Positions 1 to 8,744 of a stretch of 64,000 nucleotides of DNA are shown in pieces. The number at the start of each line of letters is the position of its first letter. The first letter of the stretch is position 1. A program made the position numbers and the translations under genes. The stretch lies in the NCBI RefSeq assembly GCF_001420595.1, contig NZ_LJIX01000006.1, positions 3,395,058 to 3,459,057 on the forward strand, written 5' to 3'. The notes beneath the pieces were generated by a model. It was not told the origin of the DNA, ran no database searches, and was given only the letters and a program-made list of their open reading frames with translations. Origin of the DNA: Cytobacillus solani. GTDB lineage: Bacteria; Bacillota; Bacilli; Bacillales; Cytobacillaceae.

Positions 1-159
1 CCTGTTGCAGTCGTAGATGAAAACAATCGGCTCTATGGCATTCTTGTAAGAGGTGCGGTCATTGGTGGTCTCGCAGGAAATAATGAAGTCATTAATGTTT
101 TAGAAAAAGCAAAAGAAGAAGTGGCTGCTGATCAGTCAAGCAAAGGAGGGACTCATTAA
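1..159 (+). CDS. opuAA: Glycine betaine ABC transporter ATPase OpuAA, C-terminal end only
   Basis: Frame 1 is open from the window edge to a TAA at 157-159 and encodes about 52 residues. They look like the end of a CBS-domain tail (VAVVDENNRLYGILV), which is how OpuA/ProU ATPases end; the nucleotide-binding domain lies outside the window. The stop overlaps the ATG of the permease gene by one base, so the two are translationally coupled. The name depends mostly on the two downstream genes. Role: powers uptake of the compatible solute glycine betaine under osmotic stress. Confidence 0.85.
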   Translation, partial: PVAVVDENNRLYGILVRGAVIGGLAGNNEVINVLEKAKEEVAADQSSKGGTH

Positions 160-1007
160 TGGAAGGCTTATTACCAAAACTCCCGCTTGCCGATTGGATT
201 GATCGCTTTGTAGATTGGCTAACAGTTACCTTTGCAGTCGTATTTGATGCAATTACTGTCAGTTTAGAGGGGATTGTGGAAGGGCTTTTTGCCGCTTTAG
301 CATTTATTCCATCGTATATTCTTATCATCCTTATTGGTTTATTAGCGTGGAAACTAGCAACAAAGGGTATCGCCCTATTTGCTGTTATTGGCCTGTTCTT
401 AATAGATAATTTAGGTTATTGGGAAGGAATGCTTGAAACCCTTTCATTAGTTTTAACCGCTGTCTTAATAACAGTCGTTATTGGGATTCCAATGGGCATT
501 TGGGCTTCTCAAAAGAATACAGTAAAACAAATCATTACACCTATCTTAGACTTTATGCAAACGATGCCTGCATTTGTCTATTTAATCCCAGCAATTTTCT
601 TCTTTAGCATCGGGGTTGTACCAGGAGTAGTCGCTTCTGTTATTTTTGCCGTACCGCCAACGATACGGCTGACAATTCTAGGAATCCAGCAAGTACCTGC
701 AGACATCATTGAAGCAACAGAGGCTTTTGGGTCTACTACTACTCAGCGTTTGCTCAAGGTACAGCTGCCGCTTGCTATGCCAACAATCATGGCAGGTATT
801 AATCAAAGCATTATGCTTTCATTGTCGATGGTTGTGATTGCCTCAATGGTTGGGTCACCCGGTCTTGGAGCAGACGTATACCGTGCGGTCACTCAGATTC
901 AAATCGGAAGAGGTTTTGAGGCTGGTCTTGCGATTGTGGTTATGGCCATTATCCTTGATCGGATTACCCAAAATATAGGCATTAAAAAACAAGGGGGAAA
1001 AATATAA
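159..1007 (+). CDS. opuAB: Glycine betaine ABC transporter permease OpuAB
   Basis: A 282-residue integral membrane protein with at least six hydrophobic segments. The conserved permease EAA loop, which docks on the ATPase, is visible at about residues 187-207 (EATEAFGSTTTQ then QLPLAMPTI). Length fits OpuAB. It forms the membrane channel of the betaine importer. The start ATG overlaps the opuAA stop by one base with GGAGGG in front, and its stop overlaps the opuAC start by one base, so the three genes form one operon. Confidence 0.93.
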   Translation: MEGLLPKLPLADWIDRFVDWLTVTFAVVFDAITVSLEGIVEGLFAALAFIPSYILIILIGLLAWKLATKGIALFAVIGLFLIDNLGYWEGMLETLSLVLTAVLITVVIGIPMGIWASQKNTVKQIITPILDFMQTMPAFVYLIPAIFFFSIGVVPGVVASVIFAVPPTIRLTILGIQQVPADIIEATEAFGSTTTQRLLKVQLPLAMPTIMAGINQSIMLSLSMVVIASMVGSPGLGADVYRAVTQIQIGRGFEAGLAIVVMAIILDRITQNIGIKKQGGKI

Positions 1008-1918
1008 TGAAGAAAAAATGGTTGTCCTTTTTTATGGTACCTGCCTTAGCATTCAGTCTAGCAGCTTGTGGGTCTGATGACGCAAGCAGCGACAAAGAAA
1101 AATCGGATAATGGGGCATCTAAAGCTTCAGTTGGAGAAAGCGTTGATTACAAAATCATCGGTATTGATCCGGGAGCTGGCTTAATGAAAGCAACAGCTAA
1201 TGTCATTGAAGAATATGAGCTAGATGACTGGACATTAGTAGAAGGTTCAGGTGCAGCGATGACTGCAGCTTTAAAGAAAGCCTATGATAAAGAAGAACCA
1301 ATCATTGTTACTGGATGGAGTCCACACTGGAAGTTTTCGAAATTTGATTTAAAATATTTAGAAGATCCTAAAGGGACTTATGGAGATGCAGAAAATATAC
1401 ATTCCATTGCACGTAATGGGCTTTCCGAGGATCATCCTTCCGCTTACAAGGTTTTGGATCAATTCCACTGGCCTGAGGAAGATATGAATGCAGTGATGGT
1501 TCAAATTACTGATGGGGAAGATCCGGAAACAGCTGCTCGCAATTGGGTTGATGAGAATGCGGATAAAGTGGCTGAATGGACAGAAGGTGCTGAGAAAGTA
1601 GACGGTGACAAAATCACTCTTGGTTATGTCGCATGGGATACGGAAATCGCAAGTACAAATGTGGTTGCACAAGTGTTAACTGATCTAGGCTACAAAGTTA
1701 CCCTTCGTCAAGTTGAAGCAGGTCCAATGTGGGCTGGTGTTGCTGAGGGAAGCCTTGATGCCCATATCGCAGGCTGGCTTCCATTAACACACGCGGATTA
1801 TTATAAAGAATTCGAAGGTAAGTTTGAGGATTTAGGTGCAAACCTAGAAGGGACAAAAATCGGATTAGTTGTCCCTGCATACATGGATATTAATTCAATT
1901 GAAGATTTAAAAGAGTAA
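1007..1918 (+). CDS. opuAC: Glycine betaine-binding lipoprotein OpuAC
   Basis: A 303-residue extracellular substrate-binding lipoprotein. The N-terminus is a lipoprotein signal peptide with lipobox LAAC, lipidated Cys at residue 21, followed by a Ser/Asp/Lys-rich linker. Tryptophans in the GWSPHW, AWDTE and GWLPLTH stretches fit the aromatic box that holds the quaternary ammonium group in this family. It captures betaine and hands it to OpuAB. Last gene of the operon, followed by a strong hairpin terminator. Confidence 0.93.
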   Translation: MKKKWLSFFMVPALAFSLAACGSDDASSDKEKSDNGASKASVGESVDYKIIGIDPGAGLMKATANVIEEYELDDWTLVEGSGAAMTAALKKAYDKEEPIIVTGWSPHWKFSKFDLKYLEDPKGTYGDAENIHSIARNGLSEDHPSAYKVLDQFHWPEEDMNAVMVQITDGEDPETAARNWVDENADKVAEWTEGAEKVDGDKITLGYVAWDTEIASTNVVAQVLTDLGYKVTLRQVEAGPMWAGVAEGSLDAHIAGWLPLTHADYYKEFEGKFEDLGANLEGTKIGLVVPAYMDINSIEDLKE

Positions 1919-1920
1919 TA

Positions 1921-1952
1921 GAAAACGAGGCATTTAACGATGCCTCGTTTTC
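1921..1952. terminator. Bidirectional terminator between opuAC and the response regulator
   Basis: An 11-bp perfect stem (AAAACGAGGCA with its complement) and an 8-base loop, A-rich on one side and T-rich on the other. It lies between two converging genes and can end transcription from both sides. Confidence 0.9.
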
Positions 1953-1953
1953 T

Positions 1954-2556
1954 TTATATCCATCCCTTTTCTTCCGCTATGCTAATTGCTTCAATTCGGT
2001 TCTTTACGTGCAGCTTGCTAATGATTTCAGACATATAATTTCTAACAGTTCCTGCAGATAAAAAGAGGATGGCAGAAATCTCTTTAGCTGTTTTCCCATC
2101 AGCCACCATCCTTAACACTTCACGTTCACGCTCGGTTAGCGGATTTTCATCCTTCATACTGCCAAAAATCAGCTCAGGGGCAAATTCGCGTTTCCCTTTC
2201 ATCACACTTCTAATCGACTCTGCCAGTTCATCACTTGACCCATCTTTAAGCAAGTACCCGTGAACATCTGCTTTAACAGCACGTTCAAAATAACCTGGAC
2301 GGGCAAATGTTGTCAAAATGATAATCTTACAATTAGACCCCTGCTTCATTAATATTTCCGCTACTTCCAAACCACTCATAAGCGGCATCTCAATATCCAT
2401 CAAACAGACGTCTGGTTCAAGGGTTTGAATGAAATAAAGTGCTTCCTTTCCATTTTTTGCTTGGGCAATCACTTCAATATCCTCTTCAAAATCAAGAAGG
2501 GAACCAAGTGCTCCTCGAAGCATTCCTTGATCTTCTGCTATTACGATTCTGATCAT
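1954..2556 (-). CDS. NarL/DesR-family response regulator
   Basis: A 200-residue two-component response regulator. The receiver domain has the acidic pair E8-D9 and the phosphoacceptor D54 (CLMDIEMP). The C-terminal LuxR-type helix-turn-helix spans about residues 137-195 (LTEREREVL, AKEISAILFLS). It would be phosphorylated by the adjacent kinase and bind DNA as a dimer. The start overlaps the kinase stop by four bases. With the exporter genes upstream it matches the B. subtilis YvfRSTU arrangement, where it would correspond to YvfU; target genes are unknown, most likely its own operon. Confidence 0.92.
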   Translation of the reverse strand: MIRIVIAEDQGMLRGALGSLLDFEEDIEVIAQAKNGKEALYFIQTLEPDVCLMDIEMPLMSGLEVAEILMKQGSNCKIIILTTFARPGYFERAVKADVHGYLLKDGSSDELAESIRSVMKGKREFAPELIFGSMKDENPLTEREREVLRMVADGKTAKEISAILFLSAGTVRNYMSEIISKLHVKNRIEAISIAEEKGWI

Positions 2557-3677
2557 GAAACAACATCCCCCTCTCTCTCCTTCACAATAACTGGGACAGT
2601 AATCAATAACTTCGTTCCCTTATGAGAGGTAATTTTCAATGCCCCATCAATCAATTCAAGCCTTTCTGAGATGCCCTTCAGTCCATTGCCTGCCTGATTA
2701 TTTATCCCTATCCCTTTCCCATCATCTTGAATACTAATCATCATTTCTCCTGCATTTTCAATGATTGCAATATAACAATTTTTTGCTTGACTGTGCTTTA
2801 CCACATTCGTCACTGCCTCACGAAGACACATGCTTACGATATTTTGTGTAACTCCAGAAGCATCCTCAAGTATTGAATCATCATGGTATTGAAAACTGAT
2901 TCCAGCAGCTTCTAAAATAGCAGAAGATGCCTGTAGCTCCTCCGTAATTGTAATTGCCCTCATATCTGAGACAAGCTCTCTTACTTGGGATAATGCTGCC
3001 CTTGATGTTCTTTCTATTTCCTTGACTTCATGTTTGGCACGTTCAATATCTTTCATTAGCAGTTTCCCAACTAGCTGGCTCTTTAATGTAATCAACGAGA
3101 GTGTATGACCGAGCGTATCATGAAGATCGCGAGCGATTCTTAGTCGTTCTTCACGTTTCACTAGTTCTTCAATCCGCTCATTCGCTTCATCAAGCTGTCT
3201 TTCTAGCTCCATTCTGCTATTCATTGAACGAATCCCGAATGGAGAAAACAACATAATGAGAATAAAGGGGATAATATAAAATAAGGTATTTGGATTTAAA
3301 TGATTATAATGAATAATGATCGGTGTGAAGATGGATAACCCAAAAAGGATCAGCGCAGTAAAGAATTGCTTCTTTTCCTTATACCAGCCAATAAAATGCG
3401 CTGGAAAAAAACCTAAAAAGACAATATTAATATTAATAAAGACAGATAAGAATAAGACAATAGCAATCTGAAGGATCAACCAATTTGTAAATGACTTCAT
3501 AGCAAAATAAAGCTGCCGGTATGTAACTAGGAATAATCCTAATAATACATAACCGGCATACAGCTTCCAGCCTGTCTCAAAGTAAATATAGTAACCCGGC
3601 ATAAATAGATAGATTAAAAACATATAAGGGAAAAACCCATACCTTGCAGGGAAAATCTCTAATTTTCCTTTTGACAT
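2553..3677 (-). CDS. DesK/LiaS-type sensor histidine kinase
   Basis: A 374-residue membrane kinase. About five hydrophobic segments fill residues 12-145, with no sizeable extracellular loop, so it is an intramembrane-sensing type. A coiled coil (about 155-180) leads to the HisKA_3 dimerisation helix with phosphorylatable H186 (ARDLHDTLGH). The ATPase domain shows the N box (REAVTNVVKH), the G1 box (DDGKGI) and the G2 box (GNGLKGI). It lies six bases after the permease gene and overlaps the regulator gene. Equivalent to YvfT by order. The signal is unknown; membrane stress or an antibiotic would fit an ABC exporter partner. Confidence 0.92.
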   Translation of the reverse strand: MSKGKLEIFPARYGFFPYMFLIYLFMPGYYIYFETGWKLYAGYVLLGLFLVTYRQLYFAMKSFTNWLILQIAIVLFLSVFININIVFLGFFPAHFIGWYKEKKQFFTALILFGLSIFTPIIIHYNHLNPNTLFYIIPFILIMLFSPFGIRSMNSRMELERQLDEANERIEELVKREERLRIARDLHDTLGHTLSLITLKSQLVGKLLMKDIERAKHEVKEIERTSRAALSQVRELVSDMRAITITEELQASSAILEAAGISFQYHDDSILEDASGVTQNIVSMCLREAVTNVVKHSQAKNCYIAIIENAGEMMISIQDDGKGIGINNQAGNGLKGISERLELIDGALKITSHKGTKLLITVPVIVKEREGDVVS

Positions 3678-3682
3678 TCAAT

Positions 3683-4423
3683 TTACACCGCCGCTTCCTG
3701 CTTTCTCCTAATATAACTAGATAATAGCATGAAAAGGAAAAGATATCCTATTAATAGAAGAAAATTTATCCACTCTGGGGTATTCCCACGGATGATTTCC
3801 CAGGCACCGTTACCAAAATTATACGACGGAAGCCATATCCCAATTTTTTGGATAAACGCTGGCATCACATCCATCGGCATCCACATACCCCCTGATATTG
3901 CGAGAATCATATAAATAACATTTGAAATACCAGAAGCGGTATCTACTCTCTTCATCGTTCCTACTAACGTACCTAAGGCAAGAAATGGAAGTGACCCAAG
4001 CAAAATCCATATACCGCTCATCAGCCACTCAAAAGCTGTTAGCGTAACACCATTAATTAAAGCACCAGCAATAAAAATAATTACAATAGAAAATAGATGA
4101 ATGACTGTTTGCCCAATCATTTTTGCGGCAAAATAAGCATGGTCAGATAATGGAGTGATCCGCATAAATAAAGACCAGCCCTTTGTCCGTTCCTCCACAA
4201 GCCTAATTCCAAGTGTCATAATCGCTGAACCCATCACACTAAAGGCTGTCATCGACATTAAGTAATGGGCCTGCCACTCTTGTTTATCTTGAATATTCGT
4301 ATTAAAGACTTTTGTGAAAATAATATAGAATACAATCGGCATAAGCAAGGACCAAAAGACAAAGTATGGATTCCGCAAAATACGGATGATTTCTACTTTA
4401 CATTGCATACGAAAAGCACTCAT
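3683..4423 (-). CDS. ABC-2 type transporter permease
   Basis: A 246-residue membrane protein with six predicted transmembrane helices and the ABC-2 layout: an N-terminal cytoplasmic segment, helix 1 near residues 20-38, and paired helices later. Its start shares one base with the stop of the ATPase gene. It should dimerise and form an exporter with that ATPase; drugs, peptides or lipids are possible substrates. Matches YvfS by position and size. Confidence 0.88.
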   Translation of the reverse strand: MSAFRMQCKVEIIRILRNPYFVFWSLLMPIVFYIIFTKVFNTNIQDKQEWQAHYLMSMTAFSVMGSAIMTLGIRLVEERTKGWSLFMRITPLSDHAYFAAKMIGQTVIHLFSIVIIFIAGALINGVTLTAFEWLMSGIWILLGSLPFLALGTLVGTMKRVDTASGISNVIYMILAISGGMWMPMDVMPAFIQKIGIWLPSYNFGNGAWEIIRGNTPEWINFLLLIGYLFLFMLLSSYIRRKQEAAV

Positions 4424-5322
4424 TATATTGCCTCCTTGTTTTCAGTCAATTGCTCAAAAGCTTCATCTAAACGTCCATGTTCGATTTGAATTCCACTTAT
4501 TTTAATGTTCTTTTCAAATAATGCAGCTATGACAGCATCCGTTTGATCAGTTATCACATAGATTCTATCGTTTCTTTTATATACATCTGATACATGAGGA
4601 AGCCGCTTTAAATCTGCAATATCTATTGCTTCACTTGCAGCAAACGAAACTGATTGTTTAGATAATTTTGCTTTTATTTCTGCTGGTGTCCCGTCTTCAA
4701 TAATTGTTCCATGGTTAAATAAAATAATTCGATCTGCAACATCATCTGCTTCCTGAAGATAATGTGTTGTGAAAATAATCGTTTTTCCCCGAGCCTTTAA
4801 TTCACCAATTGTATTCCAAAACAGTTTTCGAGAAGTAATATCCAATCCAACAGTCGGTTCATCAAAAAAGACTAATTCAGGATCTCCTGCCAATGCAAGT
4901 GCAAACCCAAGGCGGCGTTTCTGCCCTCCCGAAAGCTTATCAGCTCTTCTCTTTAAATCATCCTTATTTAAACCAGTAAATGCGACTAGTTCTTCAAAAG
5001 GCATTGGATTTGGATAGTAGCTTCTAAATAATTGAATAATTTCTTTCACCTTTAAAGCATCAATCACACTAACCTCCTGAAGCATCGCACCGATTCTCTC
5101 TCGGATCTTCTTTTCCTTTGGGTGACTGTTAAATACTCTTACCTCCCCGCTTGTTGGATCGAGCAGCCCAAGCATCATCATAATAGATGTTGTTTTCCCC
5201 GCTCCATTCGGACCAAGAATCGCAACAACTTCTCCTTTTTTTATCGAAAATGAAACCTGATCCACCGCTTTTTTATTTTTAAATGTTTTCGTAACATGAT
5301 CGAGAACCACAATCGAATCCAT
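4423..5322 (-). CDS. ABC exporter ATP-binding subunit
   Basis: A 299-residue ATPase with Walker A GPNGAGKTTS (about residues 38-47), signature LSGGQKRR, Walker B ELVFFDEPTVGLD and the switch His in FTTHYL. The C-terminal 80 residues are the accessory domain typical of drug or antibiotic exporter ATPases. First gene of a four-gene operon (ATPase, permease, kinase, regulator) with a GGAGGTGG ribosome binding site. Equivalent to YvfR by order. Confidence 0.92.
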   Translation of the reverse strand: MDSIVVLDHVTKTFKNKKAVDQVSFSIKKGEVVAILGPNGAGKTTSIMMMLGLLDPTSGEVRVFNSHPKEKKIRERIGAMLQEVSVIDALKVKEIIQLFRSYYPNPMPFEELVAFTGLNKDDLKRRADKLSGGQKRRLGFALALAGDPELVFFDEPTVGLDITSRKLFWNTIGELKARGKTIIFTTHYLQEADDVADRIILFNHGTIIEDGTPAEIKAKLSKQSVSFAASEAIDIADLKRLPHVSDVYKRNDRIYVITDQTDAVIAALFEKNIKISGIQIEHGRLDEAFEQLTENKEAI

Positions 5323-5401
5323 TTTTCCACCTCCAGCTTTTCTACTTTAATCTTAAGCTGTAGGAAGATATTGGATTAGTGGATTATGTCATTTATTTCA
5401 G

Positions 5402-5415
5402 ATGACATTTGTCAT
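5402..5415. promoter_or_regulatory. Candidate palindromic operator of the exporter operon
   Basis: ATGACATTTGTCAT is a perfect 14-bp palindrome about 80 bp upstream of the exporter ATPase gene. A further ATGTCAT lies at about 5386-5392, in inverted relation to the left arm. NarL/DesR-type regulators bind such dyads, so this may be the autoregulatory site of the response regulator encoded in the operon. Inferred from position and symmetry only. Confidence 0.45.
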
Positions 5416-5550
5416 ATTTGAAAACAGAGAGTTAGAACAAAAAGTCTATAAAAAAAGACGAAGAAAGAGACGCAGCAGTTGCACTTATACTTAATTCATA
5501 TCGACTACGTCGAATAATCGTCTTACTTAAAATTTATATATGCTTAAAAG

Positions 5551-5576
5551 CAAAAAAAACGGCCGAGGCCGCTTTT
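5551..5576 (-). terminator. Terminator of lipM
   Basis: Minus-strand reading gives a GC-rich hairpin (GCGGC, CTCG loop, GCCGT) followed by a run of eight T, directly at the end of lipM. Confidence 0.75.
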
Positions 5577-6411
5577 ATCTTTTGAAATTCCATTCATCTT
5601 GTTCATAACGCTCTTTAGCAATTTTATTTACATAAGCAAGCTCTTCTGCTGAAAGATCATATGGCTCAAGTTCAATATTCAGTCCTTCGGCAAAGCCCTT
5701 CTTAAATGCTTCTTTTGCCTGCTCTAACGTAATTCTTTCTTTACTTATTTCATTTATCGCAACTGCTTTATTTTTAAAGGCTTTTTGCATCCGCTCTTTT
5801 ACTCTATCACTTGGATATTTGAATAAGCTAAACAGCTTATCTTCTTCTATATCAAGCAGAATAGAACCATGCTGCAGAATTACTCCCTTTTGCCTAGTTT
5901 GTGCACTTCCGGCCACTTTCCGGCCTTCTACAACTAGCTCATACCAGCTTGGTGCATCAAAGCAAACAGCTGAGCGGGGATTTTTCAATGAATCACGTTC
6001 TTCCGCAGTTCTTGGAACGGCAAAGTAAGCATCCATTCCCAAATGGTGAAATCCTTTCAATATTCCCTCAGAAATCACTCGATAAGCCTCAGTAACAGTT
6101 TTTGGCATATCAGGATGCTCCTCAGATACAATCACACTATATGTAAGTTCATGCTCATGGAGCACTCCTCTGCCGCCAGTCGGACGACGGACAAATCCAA
6201 GTCCATGTGCCTTCACCTGTTCCATATCAATTTCCTTATCTACCTTTTGAAAATAACCAATCGATAGAGTAGCCGGATCCCATCCATAAAAACGGATAAC
6301 AGGCGGGATTTTCCCTTCGCTATTCCAATCAAGAAGTGCTTCGTCCAATGCCATATTAAAGGAAGGTGACCCTGCACCAGAATCAATAAAACGCCAAACT
6401 TCTTTTGTCAT
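5575..6411 (-). CDS. lipM: Octanoyl-[GcvH]:protein octanoyltransferase LipM
   Basis: A 278-residue protein of the biotin/lipoate ligase-like fold, the same length as B. subtilis LipM. It moves octanoate from acyl carrier protein to the GcvH protein, the first step of lipoyl assembly. The catalytic Cys150 is visible in [11 protein letters not shown], the conserved Lys165 in EGRKVAGSA, and the substrate motif [11 protein letters not shown] at about 75-85. Location next to the glycine cleavage operon fits its role, since GcvH is its acceptor. GcvH itself is not in the window. Confidence 0.93.
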   Translation of the reverse strand: MTKEVWRFIDSGAGSPSFNMALDEALLDWNSEGKIPPVIRFYGWDPATLSIGYFQKVDKEIDMEQVKAHGLGFVRRPTGGRGVLHEHELTYSVIVSEEHPDMPKTVTEAYRVISEGILKGFHHLGMDAYFAVPRTAEERDSLKNPRSAVCFDAPSWYELVVEGRKVAGSAQTRQKGVILQHGSILLDIEEDKLFSLFKYPSDRVKERMQKAFKNKAVAINEISKERITLEQAKEAFKKGFAEGLNIELEPYDLSAEELAYVNKIAKERYEQDEWNFKR

Positions 6412-6600
6412 TATAAAACCTCTTTTACGATTTGTTTTGCTATGTGTACGTTTTTAGTCTATCAAAATACAATAAAAAAACAAAGGAAGTTGAAGAAAAT
6501 AGGGAAATAGAAGAAAATTTATCTGAATTCCTTTACTCATATCAAGAAAGACCTATATAATAAAAGATGGCCTAGCTAAGATTGAAAGGAGAAAGACGCA

Positions 6601-6984
6601 TTGAATACCCTTTATTTACTTCTAATTATGTTAGGGGCAATTATTGTCTACTCAGTTATTACATGGTTATATCAGCGAAAAATTGTCAAGACGTTAACAG
6701 AAGAACAATTTCGCGAGGGTTATCGTAAAGCCCAATTAATTGATGTCCGAGAACAGAATGAATTTGAAGCAGGACATATTCTCGGCGCCCGAAATATTCC
6801 CATGTCTCAATTGAAAGTACGATTGAAAGAGCTTCGTACAGACAAGCCTGTTTATTTATATTGCCAAAGCGGAATGAGAAGTGGAAGAGCAGCACAATTC
6901 CTTTACCGCAGAGGCTATAAAGACCTATCTCAACTTCAAGGCGGCTTTAAAAAATGGGGCGGCAAAATAAAAGCGAAAAACTAA
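6601..6984 (+). CDS. yqhL: Membrane-anchored rhodanese-like protein (YqhL family)
   Basis: A 127-residue protein starting at TTG, chosen because GAAAGGAGA precedes it. Residues 3-24 form one transmembrane helix; the rest is a single rhodanese domain with active-site Cys88 in the loop YCQSGMRSGR. It could carry persulfide sulfur at the inner membrane face; the true acceptor is unknown. It is divergent from lipM with about 190 bp between them, which presumably hold both promoters. Same neighbourhood as in B. subtilis. Confidence 0.88.
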   Translation: MNTLYLLLIMLGAIIVYSVITWLYQRKIVKTLTEEQFREGYRKAQLIDVREQNEFEAGHILGARNIPMSQLKVRLKELRTDKPVYLYCQSGMRSGRAAQFLYRRGYKDLSQLQGGFKKWGGKIKAKN

Positions 6985-6990
6985 TAGTGA

Positions 6991-7024
6991 AATCCTCTAG
7001 CCTATTCGCGCAGAGGATTTTTTA
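6991..7024 (+). terminator. Terminator of the rhodanese gene
   Basis: AATCCTCT pairs with AGAGGATT around a 13-base loop and is followed by a T run, 6 bases after the stop codon. Confidence 0.85.
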
Positions 7025-7056
7025 TGTACAACGTAACAATTTTTAGTGGTTAGCGT

Positions 7057-7176
7057 CCTATTTTTTTGCGAAAAACAGATTTTATTTGCAATTCTCCTAT
7101 CTTATTTGCGAAAAACAGATTTTATTTGCAATCTACCTATTTTATTTGCCAAAAACTGATTTTATTTGCAATTGCC
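7057..7176. repeat. Three tandem copies of a 40-bp AT-rich repeat
   Basis: Three successive units begin with CCTAT at 7057, 7096 and 7136 (periods 39 and 40-41 bp). Each contains TTTGCGAAAAACAGAT and then TTTTATTTGCAAT with few changes; the third has TTTGCCAAAAACTGAT. The gene-free stretch 7025-7248 holds nothing else I can name. The TTGCGAAAAAC motif resembles a dispersed intergenic repeat I recall from other Bacillaceae; function unknown. Confidence 0.8.
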
Positions 7177-7242
7177 CCTATCTAACAGTTGCAATTACCT
7201 TAAATACCTTCAAACTAGCGATTTATAAATTCTATCAGTGAA

Positions 7243-7277
7243 CAAAAATAGACTGGCTCTTATAAAGAACCAGTCTT
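7243..7277 (-). terminator. Terminator of the gcvT-gcvPA-gcvPB operon
   Basis: On the minus strand AGACTGGTTCTT pairs with AAGAGCCAGTCT (one G-T pair) and is followed by ATTTTTG. It sits just past the gcvPB stop. Confidence 0.85.
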
Positions 7278-7283
7278 GTCAGG

Positions 7284-8744
7284 TTATTGTTTTTGATAGC
7301 GCAGGACAGGTTTACGAGCTGCCAAAGTTTCGTCCAGACGCCCAATCACTGTATTATGAGGCGCTTCTTGCACGATTTCTGGATTCACTTCTGCTTCCTT
7401 CGCAATTTGGATCATAGCATCGCAGAATGCATCTAGTGTTTCTTTTGATTCCGTTTCAGTCGGCTCAATCATGATGCATTCTTCCACGTTTAATGGGAAG
7501 TAAATGGTTGGCGGATGATAACCGAAGTCTAAAAGCCTCTTCGCAATATCAAGTGTTCTTACTCCTAACTTCTTCTGACGCTTTCCACTAAGGACGAATT
7601 CATGCTTACAATGTCTATCAAATGGAAGATCATACGATTCTTGCAATCTTCTCATCATATAGTTTGCATTTAATACGGCATATTCAGTCACCGCTTTAAG
7701 TCCATCTGGACCCATCGTGCGAATATACGTATATGCACGAACATTTATGCCAAAGTTACCATAATAAGGCTTCACACGGCCAATCGATTGCGGGCGGTCA
7801 TAATCCAATACAAATTGATCTCCTTGCTTCACAAGCACAGGCTTTGGAAGGAACGGAATTAAATCCGCCTTTACTCCGACAGGACCTGAACCAGGACCGC
7901 CGCCGCCATGTGGACCAGTAAATGTTTTATGAAGATTTAAATGCACAAGATCAAATCCCATATCTCCTGGGCGTGCCTTTGACATAACTGCATTTAAGTT
8001 GGCTCCGTCATAATAGAGCTTCCCTCCAGCAGCATGAACAATCTCAGCCATCTCAAGAATATCTTCTTCAAAAAGCCCTAAAGTGTTAGGATTGGTCAGC
8101 ATAAGAGCTGCCGTGTCTTCCCCAACTACCCGGCGGAGATCATCTAAGTCGACTAACCCATTCTCGCCAGATTTAACGGTAATAGTTTCAAAACCAGCAA
8201 CTGTTGCAGATGCAGGGTTCGTCCCATGCGCAGAGTCAGGAATGAGCACTTTCGTCCGTTTATGATCTCCATTTGCTTCATGGAATGCACGGACCATCAT
8301 AAGAGCTGTCCATTCGCCATGGGCACCAGCAGCAGGCTGAAGCGTTACTTGGTCCATACCAGTAATCTCAATTAAATGCTCCTGTAAATCGTACATAAGC
8401 TCTAATGCTCCTTGAACAGAACTCTCATCCTGCAATGGATGCAAGTGGGCAAATCCAGGGTAACGCGCCACATTCTCATTGATTTTCGGATTATATTTCA
8501 TTGTACATGATCCAAGCGGATAAAAGCCTGAGTCAACCCCATGGTTCCGATTAGACAGAGCTGTGTAATGACGCATAATATCAAGCTCTGATACTTCAGG
8601 AAGCTCGGGCTCCTCTTCTCTTAAATATCCGGCAGGAATTAGTTCGTTTATATCTATTTCCGGAACATCCATTTCCGGGAGGCTATAACCGATGCGGCCA
8701 GGCTTCGATATTTCAAAAATGAGTGCTTGATCATCCTTATGCAT
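7284..8744 (-). CDS. gcvPB: Glycine dehydrogenase (decarboxylating) subunit 2
   Basis: The PLP-binding subunit of glycine cleavage P-protein, 486 residues from the chosen start. The pyridoxal phosphate lysine is K273 in [17 protein letters not shown]. Together with GcvPA it decarboxylates glycine and passes aminomethyl to lipoyl-GcvH. The ATG at 8744 has GGGGGATT six bases upstream and gives [11 protein letters not shown]; an ATG six codons earlier lacks a good site. It overlaps the end of gcvPA by 8 bases. Confidence 0.95.
   Translation of the reverse strand: MHKDDQALIFEISKPGRIGYSLPEMDVPEIDINELIPAGYLREEEPELPEVSELDIMRHYTALSNRNHGVDSGFYPLGSCTMKYNPKINENVARYPGFAHLHPLQDESSVQGALELMYDLQEHLIEITGMDQVTLQPAAGAHGEWTALMMVRAFHEANGDHKRTKVLIPDSAHGTNPASATVAGFETITVKSGENGLVDLDDLRRVVGEDTAALMLTNPNTLGLFEEDILEMAEIVHAAGGKLYYDGANLNAVMSKARPGDMGFDLVHLNLHKTFTGPHGGGGPGSGPVGVKADLIPFLPKPVLVKQGDQFVLDYDRPQSIGRVKPYYGNFGINVRAYTYIRTMGPDGLKAVTEYAVLNANYMMRRLQESYDLPFDRHCKHEFVLSGKRQKKLGVRTLDIAKRLLDFGYHPPTIYFPLNVEECIMIEPTETESKETLDAFCDAMIQIAKEAEVNPEIVQEAPHNTVIGRLDETLAARKPVLRYQKQ

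Noticed and set aside
5323-5550. Small gene in the gap between the exporter operon and lipM
   Set aside because: No frame with a start and ribosome binding site; the region holds the operator candidate and promoters.
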